A stretch of DNA of 11,337 nucleotides, from positions 1 through 11,337 of the forward strand of contig CAZFLD010000107.1 in NCBI GenBank assembly GCA_964519835.1, written 5' to 3'. This document shows positions 1 through 5,823 of this stretch, one piece after another (within the stretch, counting starts at the first letter, position 1; the number at the start of each line of letters is the position of its first letter). This DNA is from CAZFLD01 sp964519835. Its GTDB lineage: Bacteria; Spirochaetota; Spirochaetia; DSM-27196; CAZFLD01. The notes below the pieces were generated by a model, which had not been told where the DNA came from, did not search any database, and worked only from the letters and a program-made list of their open reading frames with translations. A program made the translations under genes and the position numbers.

Positions 1-1022
1 TGCAAGACGTAGTTGGTGGAGGTGGACAGCTCGTGCTTGTCGTCCATCCACGCAAGGACCGCCTCGAACTCGCTCTCTACCTCGGGAATGTTGTGGCGAC
101 GGACGATCATATCGCCACGGCTTACATCAATCTCGTCCTGAAGGGTGATAATCACCGAATCGCCCTCGTCGGCCTCCGGCAACTCTTCTGTGTACTTGAC
201 GATGGAGCGAACGGTGGAGCGCTGCATGCTCGGAAGAACAACTACTTCTTCGCCTACCGCGATCGTCCCGGAGAGAACCTGCCCCGAGAAGCCTCGGAAG
301 TCCTGGTGCGGGCGCACCACGTACTGCACGGGAAAGCGAAAGTCCACCAGGTTCCGGTCCGCGCTGATGGTGACGTTTTCCAGGAACTGCAAGAGCGGCG
401 CGCCGTTGTACCAGCTTATGTTTTTGCTACGGTTTACAACGTTGTCGCCGAGGAGGGCTGAGACGGGAATAAACTCGATGTCGTGAACGTTCAGCTTTTG
501 GGCAAACTCCTGGTACTCGGCAACAATCTCGTCGTAACGCGCCTTGTCGTAGTCGACCAGGTCCATCTTGTTGATACAGACAACCACGTGGGGGATGGCA
601 AGAAGGCTCGCGATAATGCCGTGGCGCTTGCTCTGGGTGAGGACGCCGTTACGCGCATCGATAAGGATAATCGCCAGGTCCGCGGTGGAGGCGCCGGTGA
701 CCATGTTGCGTGTGTACTGCTCGTGCCCCGGCGTGTCGGCGATAATAAACTTGCGCTTGGCCGTGGAGAAGTAGCGGTAGGCAACATCGATTGTGATGCC
801 CTGCTCCCGCTCCGCCCGCAGGCCATCGGTCAAAAGGGCTAAGTTCACGCCCTCCTCGCCGCGCAGCTTACTCGTGTGCTCGAGTTGATCCATCTGATCC
901 TGAAAGATCTGCTTGGAGTCGAAGAGCATCCGCCCAATAAGCGTACTCTTCCCGTCGTCCACGCTACCGGCCGTGGTAAACCTGAGAAGATCGCGCTCTT
1001 GAACGAGGGTTGTGGTGGTCAG
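1..1022 (-). CDS. cysN: Sulfate adenylyltransferase subunit 1 (CysN), 3' end beyond the window
   Basis: GTPase subunit of ATP sulfurylase; with CysD it makes adenylyl sulfate (APS) from sulfate and ATP, driven by GTP hydrolysis, in the cytoplasm. About 340 residues are visible by hand translation, without an in-frame stop, running off the left edge. GTPase motifs occur in order: P-loop GSVDDGKST near residues 19-27, DTPGHEQY near 91-98, NKMD near 148-151, followed by the start of the EF-Tu-like beta-barrel domain. The start is odd. Upstream of the P-loop the frame is closed by a TAG, and the only start-like codon is CTG at 1022-1020, giving LTTTTLVQERDLLRF. This CTG overlaps the TGA of the HEPN gene, with AGGA 7 nt upstream, so translation is probably coupled. 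A GTG inside the P-loop is too late to be the start. Whether a CysC domain is fused at the C-terminus cannot be seen. Identity is certain; the start is inferred. Confidence 0.95.
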   Translation of the reverse strand, partial: MTTTTLVQERDLLRFTTAGSVDDGKSTLIGRMLFDSKQIFQDQMDQLEHTSKLRGEEGVNLALLTDGLRAEREQGITIDVAYRYFSTAKRKFIIADTPGHEQYTRNMVTGASTADLAIILIDARNGVLTQSKRHGIIASLLAIPHVVVCINKMDLVDYDKARYDEIVAEYQEFAQKLNVHDIEFIPVSALLGDNVVNRSKNISWYNGAPLLQFLENVTISADRNLVDFRFPVQYVVRPHQDFRGFSGQVLSGTIAVGEEVVVLPSMQRSTVRSIVKYTEELPEADEGDSVIITLQDEIDVSRGDMIVRRHNIPEVESEFEAVLAWMDDKHELSTSTNYVL

Positions 1023-1519
1023 TTGGGGGTCCTATCGTCCGGAGTCCGGCCTGCACGTGATAGGTATGCAGCCTTGAGGTCGGCATAGACTTCAACGAGG
1101 GCCGGAAGGCGATCGTGAAGCTTGTTACGTGTCAGGGCCGTCTGGGCGGCGCTTTCCGGATAGTCGTGGGCCAAACTGTTTCGCAGATCTCTAAACTCTT
1201 GCCAAACTCGCTGATCGCGAAGCACGCCAAGCTGCTCGAGGCGACTCAGGATATCCATAAATGGAATGGAACCATCGCTTGCCTCGAGGTAGGAGTACAG
1301 CGACGGTACAAGACGATGTGCCATAGAATCCTGAAGCTTGGTAAATCGGTAGATCAGTTGATCGACAAGCTCAACGGACCGATCGGGCAACGAGGTGACG
1401 GCGTCTTGATCGAGGGGGAAGGTCGACGTGAGCGCTGCTCGAGCACGCTCGATCCATTTGATGTGCGACTCACACTCGGAAATCGATGACTCAATGGTCT
1501 TTTTCGCCTCGTCGTTCAC
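1019..1519 (-). CDS. HEPN-domain protein, probable RNase toxin of an MNT/HEPN pair
   Basis: A 166-aa, mostly helical protein of the HI0074/HepT-like HEPN type. The signature is RDLRNSLAHDYP at residues 110-121, giving the R-N-x-x-x-H motif (R113, N114, H118) that forms the active site in HEPN ribonucleases. The segment QLIYRFTKLQDSM (54-66) resembles the helical core of HEPN partners of small nucleotidyltransferases. The start chosen is GTG at 1519, which overlaps the TGA of the nucleotidyltransferase gene by 4 nt; the frame is open further upstream but would only overlap that gene. The stop codon in turn overlaps the CTG start of cysN. In known HepT/MntA pairs the nucleotidyltransferase modifies or restrains the HEPN RNase; that role is inferred here. 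The unusual aspect is its place inside the cysDN operon. It could also be a non-toxic accessory HEPN protein. Confidence 0.85.
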   Translation of the reverse strand: MNDEAKKTIESSISECESHIKWIERARAALTSTFPLDQDAVTSLPDRSVELVDQLIYRFTKLQDSMAHRLVPSLYSYLEASDGSIPFMDILSRLEQLGVLRDQRVWQEFRDLRNSLAHDYPESAAQTALTRNKLHDRLPALVEVYADLKAAYLSRAGRTPDDRTPN

Positions 1520-1815
1520 AGAAGGACGCCTTCCTTCTCCACGTTTTTCCGGACAAGCGCGTCGGGCTTGATCAGGGGCGAGACAAGCAAATCGATCTTC
1601 CGCTCCCCCCACTTGAGGTGAAGGTCCACAAGAACTTGCAGGCGCGCATCAAACGCCGCCTCTTTGTCCAAGTCGGTCTGGACGAACAAGTCTATGTCGC
1701 CGCCTCGGCGCGAATCGTCGACCCGGGAACCGAACAAAAGCACCTGGGCGTCGGGACCAAAGCGGGTTTCGACGGACTCTTTGATGTCGGTGATTTCTTG
1801 CTCGGTTAGGCGCAC
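1516..1815 (-). CDS. Minimal nucleotidyltransferase (MntA-type antitoxin)
   Basis: A 99-aa stand-alone nucleotidyltransferase of the pol-beta superfamily. The core is LFGSRVDDSRRGGDIDLFV, with Gly29-Ser30-Arg31 and the metal-binding pair Asp40 and Asp42; the third carboxylate is probably Asp75 in RKIDLLV. Its length matches MNT proteins encoded next to HEPN toxins. The start is GTG at 1815, lying 10 nt inside the end of the HicB-like gene; its stop overlaps the HEPN start by 4 nt, so the three genes are likely translated as one coupled set. In the MntA family such proteins AMP-ylate the HEPN toxin; that this one does so is inference from its neighbour and intact catalytic residues. Confidence 0.88.
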   Translation of the reverse strand: MRLTEQEITDIKESVETRFGPDAQVLLFGSRVDDSRRGGDIDLFVQTDLDKEAAFDARLQVLVDLHLKWGERKIDLLVSPLIKPDALVRKNVEKEGVLL

Positions 1816-2036
1816 CCAATCCCCACCTCTACCGTTCCGATGTACTGCTCGTGGGGCAGCCGTTCGTGGAGCTCTTGGGGACTTGCCTCTTCGAGGAACA
1901 GCTCAATGGCCTCGGTGATGTTTTCACGGGCTTCGTCGAGGCTGGTGCCCTGGCTCGCGATGTCCAACTCGGGACAGATCGCTACAAACATGTCTTCTTC
2001 GCGCTGAAATATGACCGTGAACCTTTGCTTGCTCAT
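1806..2036 (-). CDS. HicB-like protein (UPF0150/COG1598 family)
   Basis: A 76-aa protein with the HicB partial RNase-H fold: a beta hairpin (residues 4-11), then CPELDIASQG with TSLDEARENITEAIELFLEE (31-50), the usual helix of HicB antitoxins. It lacks a C-terminal DNA-binding domain, and no HicA toxin gene is visible nearby, so it is either an orphan or an adopted third member of the MNT/HEPN cassette. The ATG at 2036 lies only 6 nt after the stop codon of the duplicated cysD tail, and its own stop overlaps the next gene by 10 nt. That short spacing suggests it originally followed an intact cysD and was translationally coupled to it, before the protease cassette moved in. Function as an antitoxin is by family only. 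Confidence 0.85.
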   Translation of the reverse strand: MSKQRFTVIFQREEDMFVAICPELDIASQGTSLDEARENITEAIELFLEEASPQELHERLPHEQYIGTVEVGIGCA

Positions 2037-2042
2037 GCTGCT

Positions 2043-2206
2043 CTAAAAATACCCCTGCTTCTTGCGGTCTTCCATGGCGGCTTCGCTGCGTTTGTCGTCG
2101 GCGCGGCCGCCGCGCTCGGTGACGCGGGTGGCGGCGATCTCGTTGACGATGTCCTCGAGGTCGTCCGCCCGGCTCTCGGTGGCGCCGGTGCAGGTCATGT
2201 CGCCGA
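2043..2206 (-). pseudogene. Duplicated 3' end of cysD (fragment)
   Basis: This stretch is base-for-base identical to 3321-3484, the last 164 nt of cysD including its TAG. It encodes residues 253-305 of CysD without the catalytic part. An internal ATG at 2198 could in principle give a 51-aa peptide ending in KKQGYF. The fragment lies between the 69-aa gene and the HicB-like gene, in the same orientation as cysD. It is not expected to have enzymatic function. It may be the displaced original cysD tail, or a copy brought by the inserted cassette. Confidence 0.92.
2043..2206. repeat. Direct repeat, downstream copy (164 bp)
   Basis: Perfect 164-bp direct repeat of 3321-3484, offset by 1278 bp. 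Identity stops abruptly on both sides: at position 2206/3484, inside cysD, and exactly at the last base of the cysD stop codon (2043/3321). It bounds the protease cassette on its downstream side. Confidence 0.97.
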
Positions 2207-2208
2207 AA

Positions 2209-2418
2209 TTACCGCCCTGCATCGGAATCGGGTCTTTGGGGCTCGCTCAACCGACGTCCAATCGTGTCGGACAACGGTAGCTTGTATCTTGGTGGTGAAA
2301 GAATGCCTTTGCGTTTGAGATCATCAATTGTGGAGAGTGTTTGAGCAAACTCCCTGTCTTGCCGGTGTTTTTTGCTCTCGGAGTCTATTGTCTTTAAGAC
2401 CTGGTCGGTGATACTCAT
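2209..2418 (-). CDS. Small protein partner of the SDH-type protease (69 aa)
   Basis: A 69-aa, soluble, charged protein. The N-terminal half is helical (MSITDQVLKTIDSESKKHRQ), followed by DLKRKGIL-SPPRYKLPLSDT near residues 34-53, a short Pro-containing motif that I believe recurs in small proteins encoded next to SDH-family proteases (recollection, not checked). ATG at 2418 follows the protease stop codon by 9 nt, with AGAGG in the gap as ribosome binding site, so the two genes form a unit. The TAA at 2211-2209 lies just outside the repeated cysD tail. No known domain recognised. It may be a substrate, adaptor or inhibitor of the protease; that is a guess from the pairing. Confidence 0.7.
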   Translation of the reverse strand: MSITDQVLKTIDSESKKHRQDREFAQTLSTIDDLKRKGILSPPRYKLPLSDTIGRRLSEPQRPDSDAGR

Positions 2419-2427
2419 GGCGCGCCT

Positions 2428-3225
2428 CTAAAAAAAGTTGCGGGATTGGAGAAACACTTTGAACCCCATGCGAGAAATATACCCAGTCAGCATATCGCTG
2501 TACTGACGAATCAACTCCCTGAACTCAACGTCGCCGGTGTAGTCATCGATTTCAAGTCTGAGGATTTGCTTTAATGCGTCAACTCCGATAGATCGCCCGT
2601 GCGAGTGCCACAAACTCGTGTCGTTTAGTTTCTGTGCCACTTCACGAGCTCGTTCTCGCTTTTCGTCATCCGTAACTTCCTTGCCCTGCTTGCCAGGGTT
2701 TGTCCGGTGATGCGTCCAGGTTCTGAACTTGTAGTTCACAAGCCACTGCTCCAGAAGCGATATTGTAAGATCCCGCGCCTGTTCGTAGGTTCGTAGTTCG
2801 GCAAGATCAAGTTCCCGGAGCATTATGAACTCCGCCTGCGTGAGCGAGTTCTCCGCACTCTTCTTGATAAGCTCTTCGACCTTGTCCAGGTAGTTCAAGG
2901 CAGGGACAAAAGTCGCTCCGTTGTGCACTTGCGGGTCGATAGGTCCGAGAGATGAGGAGTAGTCCATGAAAATCTTGTCTCCGGACATGCACCAAATAGT
3001 CCCGGCGGACATCGCGCTATCCGGCACGACGAAGAACACGTTTTGATAGTGATGGCGAGTGATGCGTACAAGTTTTTCCGTGGTCTCGGCACTTCCTCCC
3101 GGCGTGTTGAGCACGATCGCGAGCGACTCCCGCTTGTCACGAGTCGAATCTGTTGCGAGCGCCTCGATCACATCCCGAAAGAGTCTCTCGATTCCTGGAA
3201 AGATCTCACTGTAAAAAAAGATCAC
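2428..3225 (-). CDS. SDH-family Clp-fold serine protease (possibly N-terminally shortened)
   Basis: A 265-aa protein of the serine dehydrogenase proteinase group (Clp/crotonase fold, like SppA and ClpP). Diagnostic segments are LNTPGGSAETTEK (39-51, oxyanion/substrate loop), VPDSAMSAGT (67-76) with the likely nucleophile Ser73, and SLGPIDPQ (92-99). No signal peptide or membrane segment is seen, so it is probably cytoplasmic. The start is a GTG at 3225 with no clear ribosome binding site. Upstream, the same frame continues with protein-like ELDSD directly before VIFF, but meets a TAA at 3261-3259 with no start codon between. The true N-terminus may therefore be lost or frameshifted. It begins 95 nt after the cysD stop and pairs with the 69-aa gene. 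Substrate unknown; not a metabolic gene of this pathway. Confidence 0.85.
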   Translation of the reverse strand: MIFFYSEIFPGIERLFRDVIEALATDSTRDKRESLAIVLNTPGGSAETTEKLVRITRHHYQNVFFVVPDSAMSAGTIWCMSGDKIFMDYSSSLGPIDPQVHNGATFVPALNYLDKVEELIKKSAENSLTQAEFIMLRELDLAELRTYEQARDLTISLLEQWLVNYKFRTWTHHRTNPGKQGKEVTDDEKRERAREVAQKLNDTSLWHSHGRSIGVDALKQILRLEIDDYTGDVEFRELIRQYSDMLTGYISRMGFKVFLQSRNFF

Positions 3226-3320
3226 GTCAGAATCGAGCTCGCCATTGGCGCATCTTTTTATTTCCGCGGTTCCGTCTACTCTGTGTGACCGCTCGACAAC
3301 TGGACACCGTCACGCAAGCG

Positions 3321-3484
3321 CTAAAAATACCCCTGCTTCTTGCGGTCTTCCATGGCGGCTTCGCTGCGTTTGTCGTCGGCGCGGCCGCCGCGCTCGGTGA
3401 CGCGGGTGGCGGCGATCTCGTTGACGATGTCCTCGAGGTCGTCCGCCCGGCTCTCGGTGGCGCCGGTGCAGGTCATGTCGCCGA
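3321..3484. repeat. Direct repeat, upstream copy (164 bp, inside cysD)
   Basis: The copy within intact cysD of the perfect 164-bp repeat also found at 2043-2206. Its edge at 3321 coincides with the last base of the cysD stop codon. Confidence 0.97.
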
Positions 3485-4238
3485 TGGTGCGAAAGCGCAC
3501 CCATGCGGTCTCGGACTCTTCGCCGTCGACGAGCTTATTGTAGGCACCCAAGGCCAGGATCACGCCGTCCCGGCGCACGATCTCGCGCTCGTGAGTGAAG
3601 TAGAGCTTGGGCAGCTCGATCTGTTCCCGCCGGATGTACTGCCACACATCGAGCTCGGTCCAGTTACTGATGGGAAAGACCCGAATATGCTCGCCGGGAC
3701 GCTTCATGCCGTTGTAGAGGTTCCACAGCTCGGGCCGCTGATTCTTGGGGTCCCATTGGCCAAAGCGATCGCGAAAGCTAAAAAAGCGCTCTTTGGCGCG
3801 CGCCTTTTCTTCATCACGGCGGGCGCCGCCCATGGCGCAATCGAACTTGAACTCCGCCACGGCGTCGAGCAAGGTCACCGTCTGCAGGCCGTTCCGGCTG
3901 GGGTTTAATGCCTCTTCCTCTTTGACTCGACCTTGTTTGATGGAATCCTCGACGTATCGCACGATGATCTTTGCGCCAATCTCCTCCATCCACCGATCGC
4001 GATACTCGATGGTTTCAACAAAGTTGTGTCCCGTGTCGATGTGCATCAACGGAAATGGAATGCGCCCGGGATAAAAGGCCTTTTTGGCAAGGTAGGACAT
4101 CACAACGGAGTCCTTGCCGCCTGAAAATAGCATCACCGGCCGCTCGAACTGTGCCGCCACTTCACGAAGAACATAAATGGCTTCGGATTCGAGAATGTCG
4201 AGGGTGGAGTGTGTGTAACGGGATCGCTGTGCTTGCAT
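3321..4238 (-). CDS. cysD: Sulfate adenylyltransferase subunit 2 (CysD)
   Basis: Catalytic subunit of ATP sulfurylase: sulfate + ATP gives APS + pyrophosphate, in complex with CysN. The 305 aa match the usual family length of about 300. The PP-loop SGGKDS is at residues 39-44, followed by MHIDTGHNF near 72-80, RRDEEKARAKER near 147-158 and the C-terminal RKKQGYF. ATG at 4238 gives the normal N-terminus; no good ribosome binding site precedes it. It lies 63 nt after the MntA-like gene. Its last 53 codons are duplicated perfectly at 2043-2206, and five unrelated genes separate it from cysN, although the products form one enzyme and the genes are normally adjacent. Likely transcribed from the promoter near 4830. 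Confidence 0.97.
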   Translation of the reverse strand: MQAQRSRYTHSTLDILESEAIYVLREVAAQFERPVMLFSGGKDSVVMSYLAKKAFYPGRIPFPLMHIDTGHNFVETIEYRDRWMEEIGAKIIVRYVEDSIKQGRVKEEEALNPSRNGLQTVTLLDAVAEFKFDCAMGGARRDEEKARAKERFFSFRDRFGQWDPKNQRPELWNLYNGMKRPGEHIRVFPISNWTELDVWQYIRREQIELPKLYFTHEREIVRRDGVILALGAYNKLVDGEESETAWVRFRTIGDMTCTGATESRADDLEDIVNEIAATRVTERGGRADDKRSEAAMEDRKKQGYF

Positions 4239-4301
4239 GATGTTTTGGCGGTGGAGCCGGAAGGCCCGGAGGGACCGCCGGCGCGGCGCCCCGCCGACCG
4301 G

Positions 4302-4634
4302 CTAACGGAAGGTGCCGCGCTTGTACATGGGCTCCGAGTTGTCGTCGATCTTCTCTCGGAGCGTATCGTCCGTGAGAGCTTCGTAGTGCACCACCTCGAT
4401 GGTGTACGGGATCGGCGTCTCGTCGTTTAGCTGCGTCTTGAGCCGGGCAACTATCTCGTTGGTGACGTCGACTCCGTAGATCGCGATGTCTATATCCGAA
4501 CCGGGCCGTGCCGTACCCCAGGCACGTGTCCCGAACACTCGTGCCGCCTCGATCTGCTCATGACTCGAAACCGCTTCGACGATAAAGCCGTACGATCGGG
4601 GCGAGATGCCGAATGTGCGAAGGTTTGGGTTCAT
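4302..4634 (-). CDS. MntA-like nucleotidyltransferase without adjacent HEPN partner
   Basis: A 110-aa stand-alone nucleotidyltransferase. The core is RVFGTRAWGTARPGSDIDIAI: Gly35-Thr36 replaces the usual Gly-Ser, and Asp47 and Asp49 form the metal pair; the third acidic residue may be Glu80 in YTIEVV. ATG at 4634 is preferred because the protein then starts MNPNLRTFGISPRSYGFIV, like the family (FGLSxRxY); the frame is open further upstream but reads as low-complexity Arg/Pro sequence. Such genes normally sit beside a HEPN gene. Here the next genes are cysH and cysD; the nearest HepT-like gene is 2 kb upstream, beyond metF and cysH. It is first in the transcript from the promoter near 4830. 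It could be an orphan antitoxin, a remnant, or a regulator of CysD; only the family is sure. Confidence 0.85.
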   Translation of the reverse strand: MNPNLRTFGISPRSYGFIVEAVSSHEQIEAARVFGTRAWGTARPGSDIDIAIYGVDVTNEIVARLKTQLNDETPIPYTIEVVHYEALTDDTLREKIDDNSEPMYKRGTFR

Positions 4635-4804
4635 GGCGGGTTGATCTCCGGGTGTGGGTGTCGGCGGCGGACGCCTGGGCCGGATTCGAGACGGAGCTCC
4701 GCCGGTGCAACCGGTTCCACGCGGCGCGGCCTGTAGTCCTTTTCGGCTCTGCCTCACGTTGCGGCTCCCGCGCGGCCGAAACTCGCTGCGGCACCGTCTA
4801 CCAA

Positions 4805-4837
4805 CGCGCTATTGTTCAGAAATTGAACAATAGCGCG
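4805..4837. promoter_or_regulatory. Perfect 14-bp palindrome, probable operator
   Basis: The arms CGCGCTATTGTTCA (4805-4818) and TGAACAATAGCGCG (4824-4837) are perfect inverted repeats around a 5-nt centre. No T-run follows on either side, so it does not look like an intrinsic terminator. The core TTGTTCA-N5-TGAACA recurs at 11218-11235 before the regulator gene, and here it covers a candidate -10 box. This suggests a dimeric repressor site controlling the mntA-like/cysD transcript. Confidence 0.7.
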
Positions 4838-4855
4838 CTCAACCACTCACTTCAA
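4827..4855 (-). promoter_or_regulatory. Candidate sigma70-type promoter for mntA-like/cysD
   Basis: On the minus strand TTGAAG (4855-4850) and TATTGT (4832-4827) are separated by 17 nt; each matches the consensus at 4 of 6 bases. The -10 box lies within the palindrome arm, as expected for a repressible promoter. Transcription would start about 190 nt before the ATG at 4634. Confidence 0.45.
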
Positions 4856-4932
4856 GCCGTTTGGCGCAAAGTTTCTAAATCGGCGGGGTCGCGCGGGCGC
4901 CCAAGGCGATCTGCACCCCTTCGACTCAACTG

Positions 4933-5823
4933 TTATTCCGCGTCGTGGAGCCCACACTCTTCAATAAGGCCTCGGAAGCGGCTGCGTCCGGCGGCGGGGC
5001 TGCTCGAGTGTACATCGCCTACCGACGCATAGCCCTTCGCGGAGAGGGGGTGTCGTGGCAGGTCGTAGACACGGAAGTAGGTTTCGATGTGTTCCGCGGT
5101 CCAGCGCAGAATGGGGTGGAGTTTGTACACGCCCATCTGAGCCTCCACCGTTTGGAGCCCCCCGCGATGCCTGGTTTGTTCGGCGCGGATCCCCGCCATC
5201 CAGCACGACGCCCCTAAATCGTCGAAGGCGCGCTTCATCGGCTCGACTTTGCGAATGCGGTTGTATTCACGCACCTGATCGCGGTCACCCTCCCACAGTC
5301 GCCCGGAGAGGGCCTCCATGCGGGCGGGGCTGATCTCGGACTGATACACGTGGAGGTTTAGATCGAGGCGCCTTGTCAGTGTCTTGGCATAGCAATAGGT
5401 CTCGGCGGGCAAATACCCGGTATCTACCCAGATGACGGGTGTTCCCGGTGCGGTACGGCTTACCAGGTCCAGGAGGACCGCGGACTGAATGCCAAAGCTT
5501 GTGCTCATCACAAGGCCCCGGCCGAAGAGCAGGGCGGTCTCGCGAACCTGGCCCCAGGCGTCGAGCGGAGTAAGCTCCCGCCTGAGGCGACCCAGGCGTA
5601 TTGCAACAGGCCACCGGATGCCCGCCTTGAGCTGCCTGAGCGCTCGCCGTCGGTGTCGCCGCTGGAGGGCCGACCCGGAACGGCGTCTCACATCGCCTGT
5701 GCGTAGGGGTCTGTCGGGGGTTTGTCTGCGTCGCATTTCTTGTGAAGTTCCGTCGCACCGGCCCGCCCGGGCGGCCTTTGTACGACCCCGCGCGACTGAT
5801 ACCGCGTTGTATATACCTCTCAC
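4933..5823 (-). CDS. cysH: Phosphoadenylyl-sulfate (PAPS) reductase (CysH)
   Basis: Reduces PAPS to sulfite and PAP with thioredoxin or glutaredoxin, the step after sulfate activation. PP-loop-like STSFGIQSAV is at residues 107-116, DTGYLPAETY near 138-147 and the catalytic EECGLH near the C-terminus (Cys290). The CC and CxxC cluster cysteines of APS reductases are not seen, so PAPS is the likely substrate and an APS kinase is needed. The first GTG (5823) overlaps the metF stop by 4 nt and gives 296 aa, but the first 80 or so residues are Arg-rich and unlike the family (E. coli CysH is 244 aa). Other possible starts are ATG at 5736 or GTG at 5691 (252 aa). No usable start lies between 5691 and the PP-loop. 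Identity is secure; the start is uncertain. Confidence 0.93.
   Translation of the reverse strand: MRGIYNAVSVARGRTKAARAGRCDGTSQEMRRRQTPDRPLRTGDVRRRSGSALQRRHRRRALRQLKAGIRWPVAIRLGRLRRELTPLDAWGQVRETALLFGRGLVMSTSFGIQSAVLLDLVSRTAPGTPVIWVDTGYLPAETYCYAKTLTRRLDLNLHVYQSEISPARMEALSGRLWEGDRDQVREYNRIRKVEPMKRAFDDLGASCWMAGIRAEQTRHRGGLQTVEAQMGVYKLHPILRWTAEHIETYFRVYDLPRHPLSAKGYASVGDVHSSSPAAGRSRFRGLIEECGLHDAE

Larger units (their letters stand above)
2043..3320 (-). mobile_element. Candidate inserted cassette: protease gene + small gene + cysD tail
   Basis: One full repeat unit of 1278 bp: about 1114 bp of unique sequence (2207-3320) plus one copy of the 164-bp cysD tail. The unique part carries the SDH-type protease gene and the 69-aa gene, is visibly AT-richer than cysD, and ends 3 nt past the stop codon of the small gene. 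The arrangement resembles elements that enter the 3' end of a gene and restore it with a copy they carry. No integrase, transposase or terminal inverted repeats are present, so the mechanism is unknown. The call as an insertion is inference from the repeats and the interrupted cysD-cysN pair. Confidence 0.55.
4635..4932 (-). promoter_or_regulatory. Control region and leader before mntA-like/cysD
   Basis: A 298-nt gap between cysH and the MntA-like gene with no convincing reading frame. It holds the promoter and palindrome described separately, then a GC-rich leader of about 190 nt. In the leader, TTTCGGC (4775-4781) and GCCGAAA (4741-4747) can pair over a 27-nt loop. I could not match it to a known riboswitch class. 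Confidence 0.5.

Noticed and set aside
2724..2738. TGAAC-N5-GTTCA as a third operator
   Set aside because: The half-sites are in the opposite order to the two real candidates, and it lies inside the protease coding sequence.
4805..4837. Palindrome as an intrinsic terminator of cysH
   Set aside because: No T-run follows the stem on either strand, and the core recurs before the regulator gene next to a -10 box, which fits an operator better.
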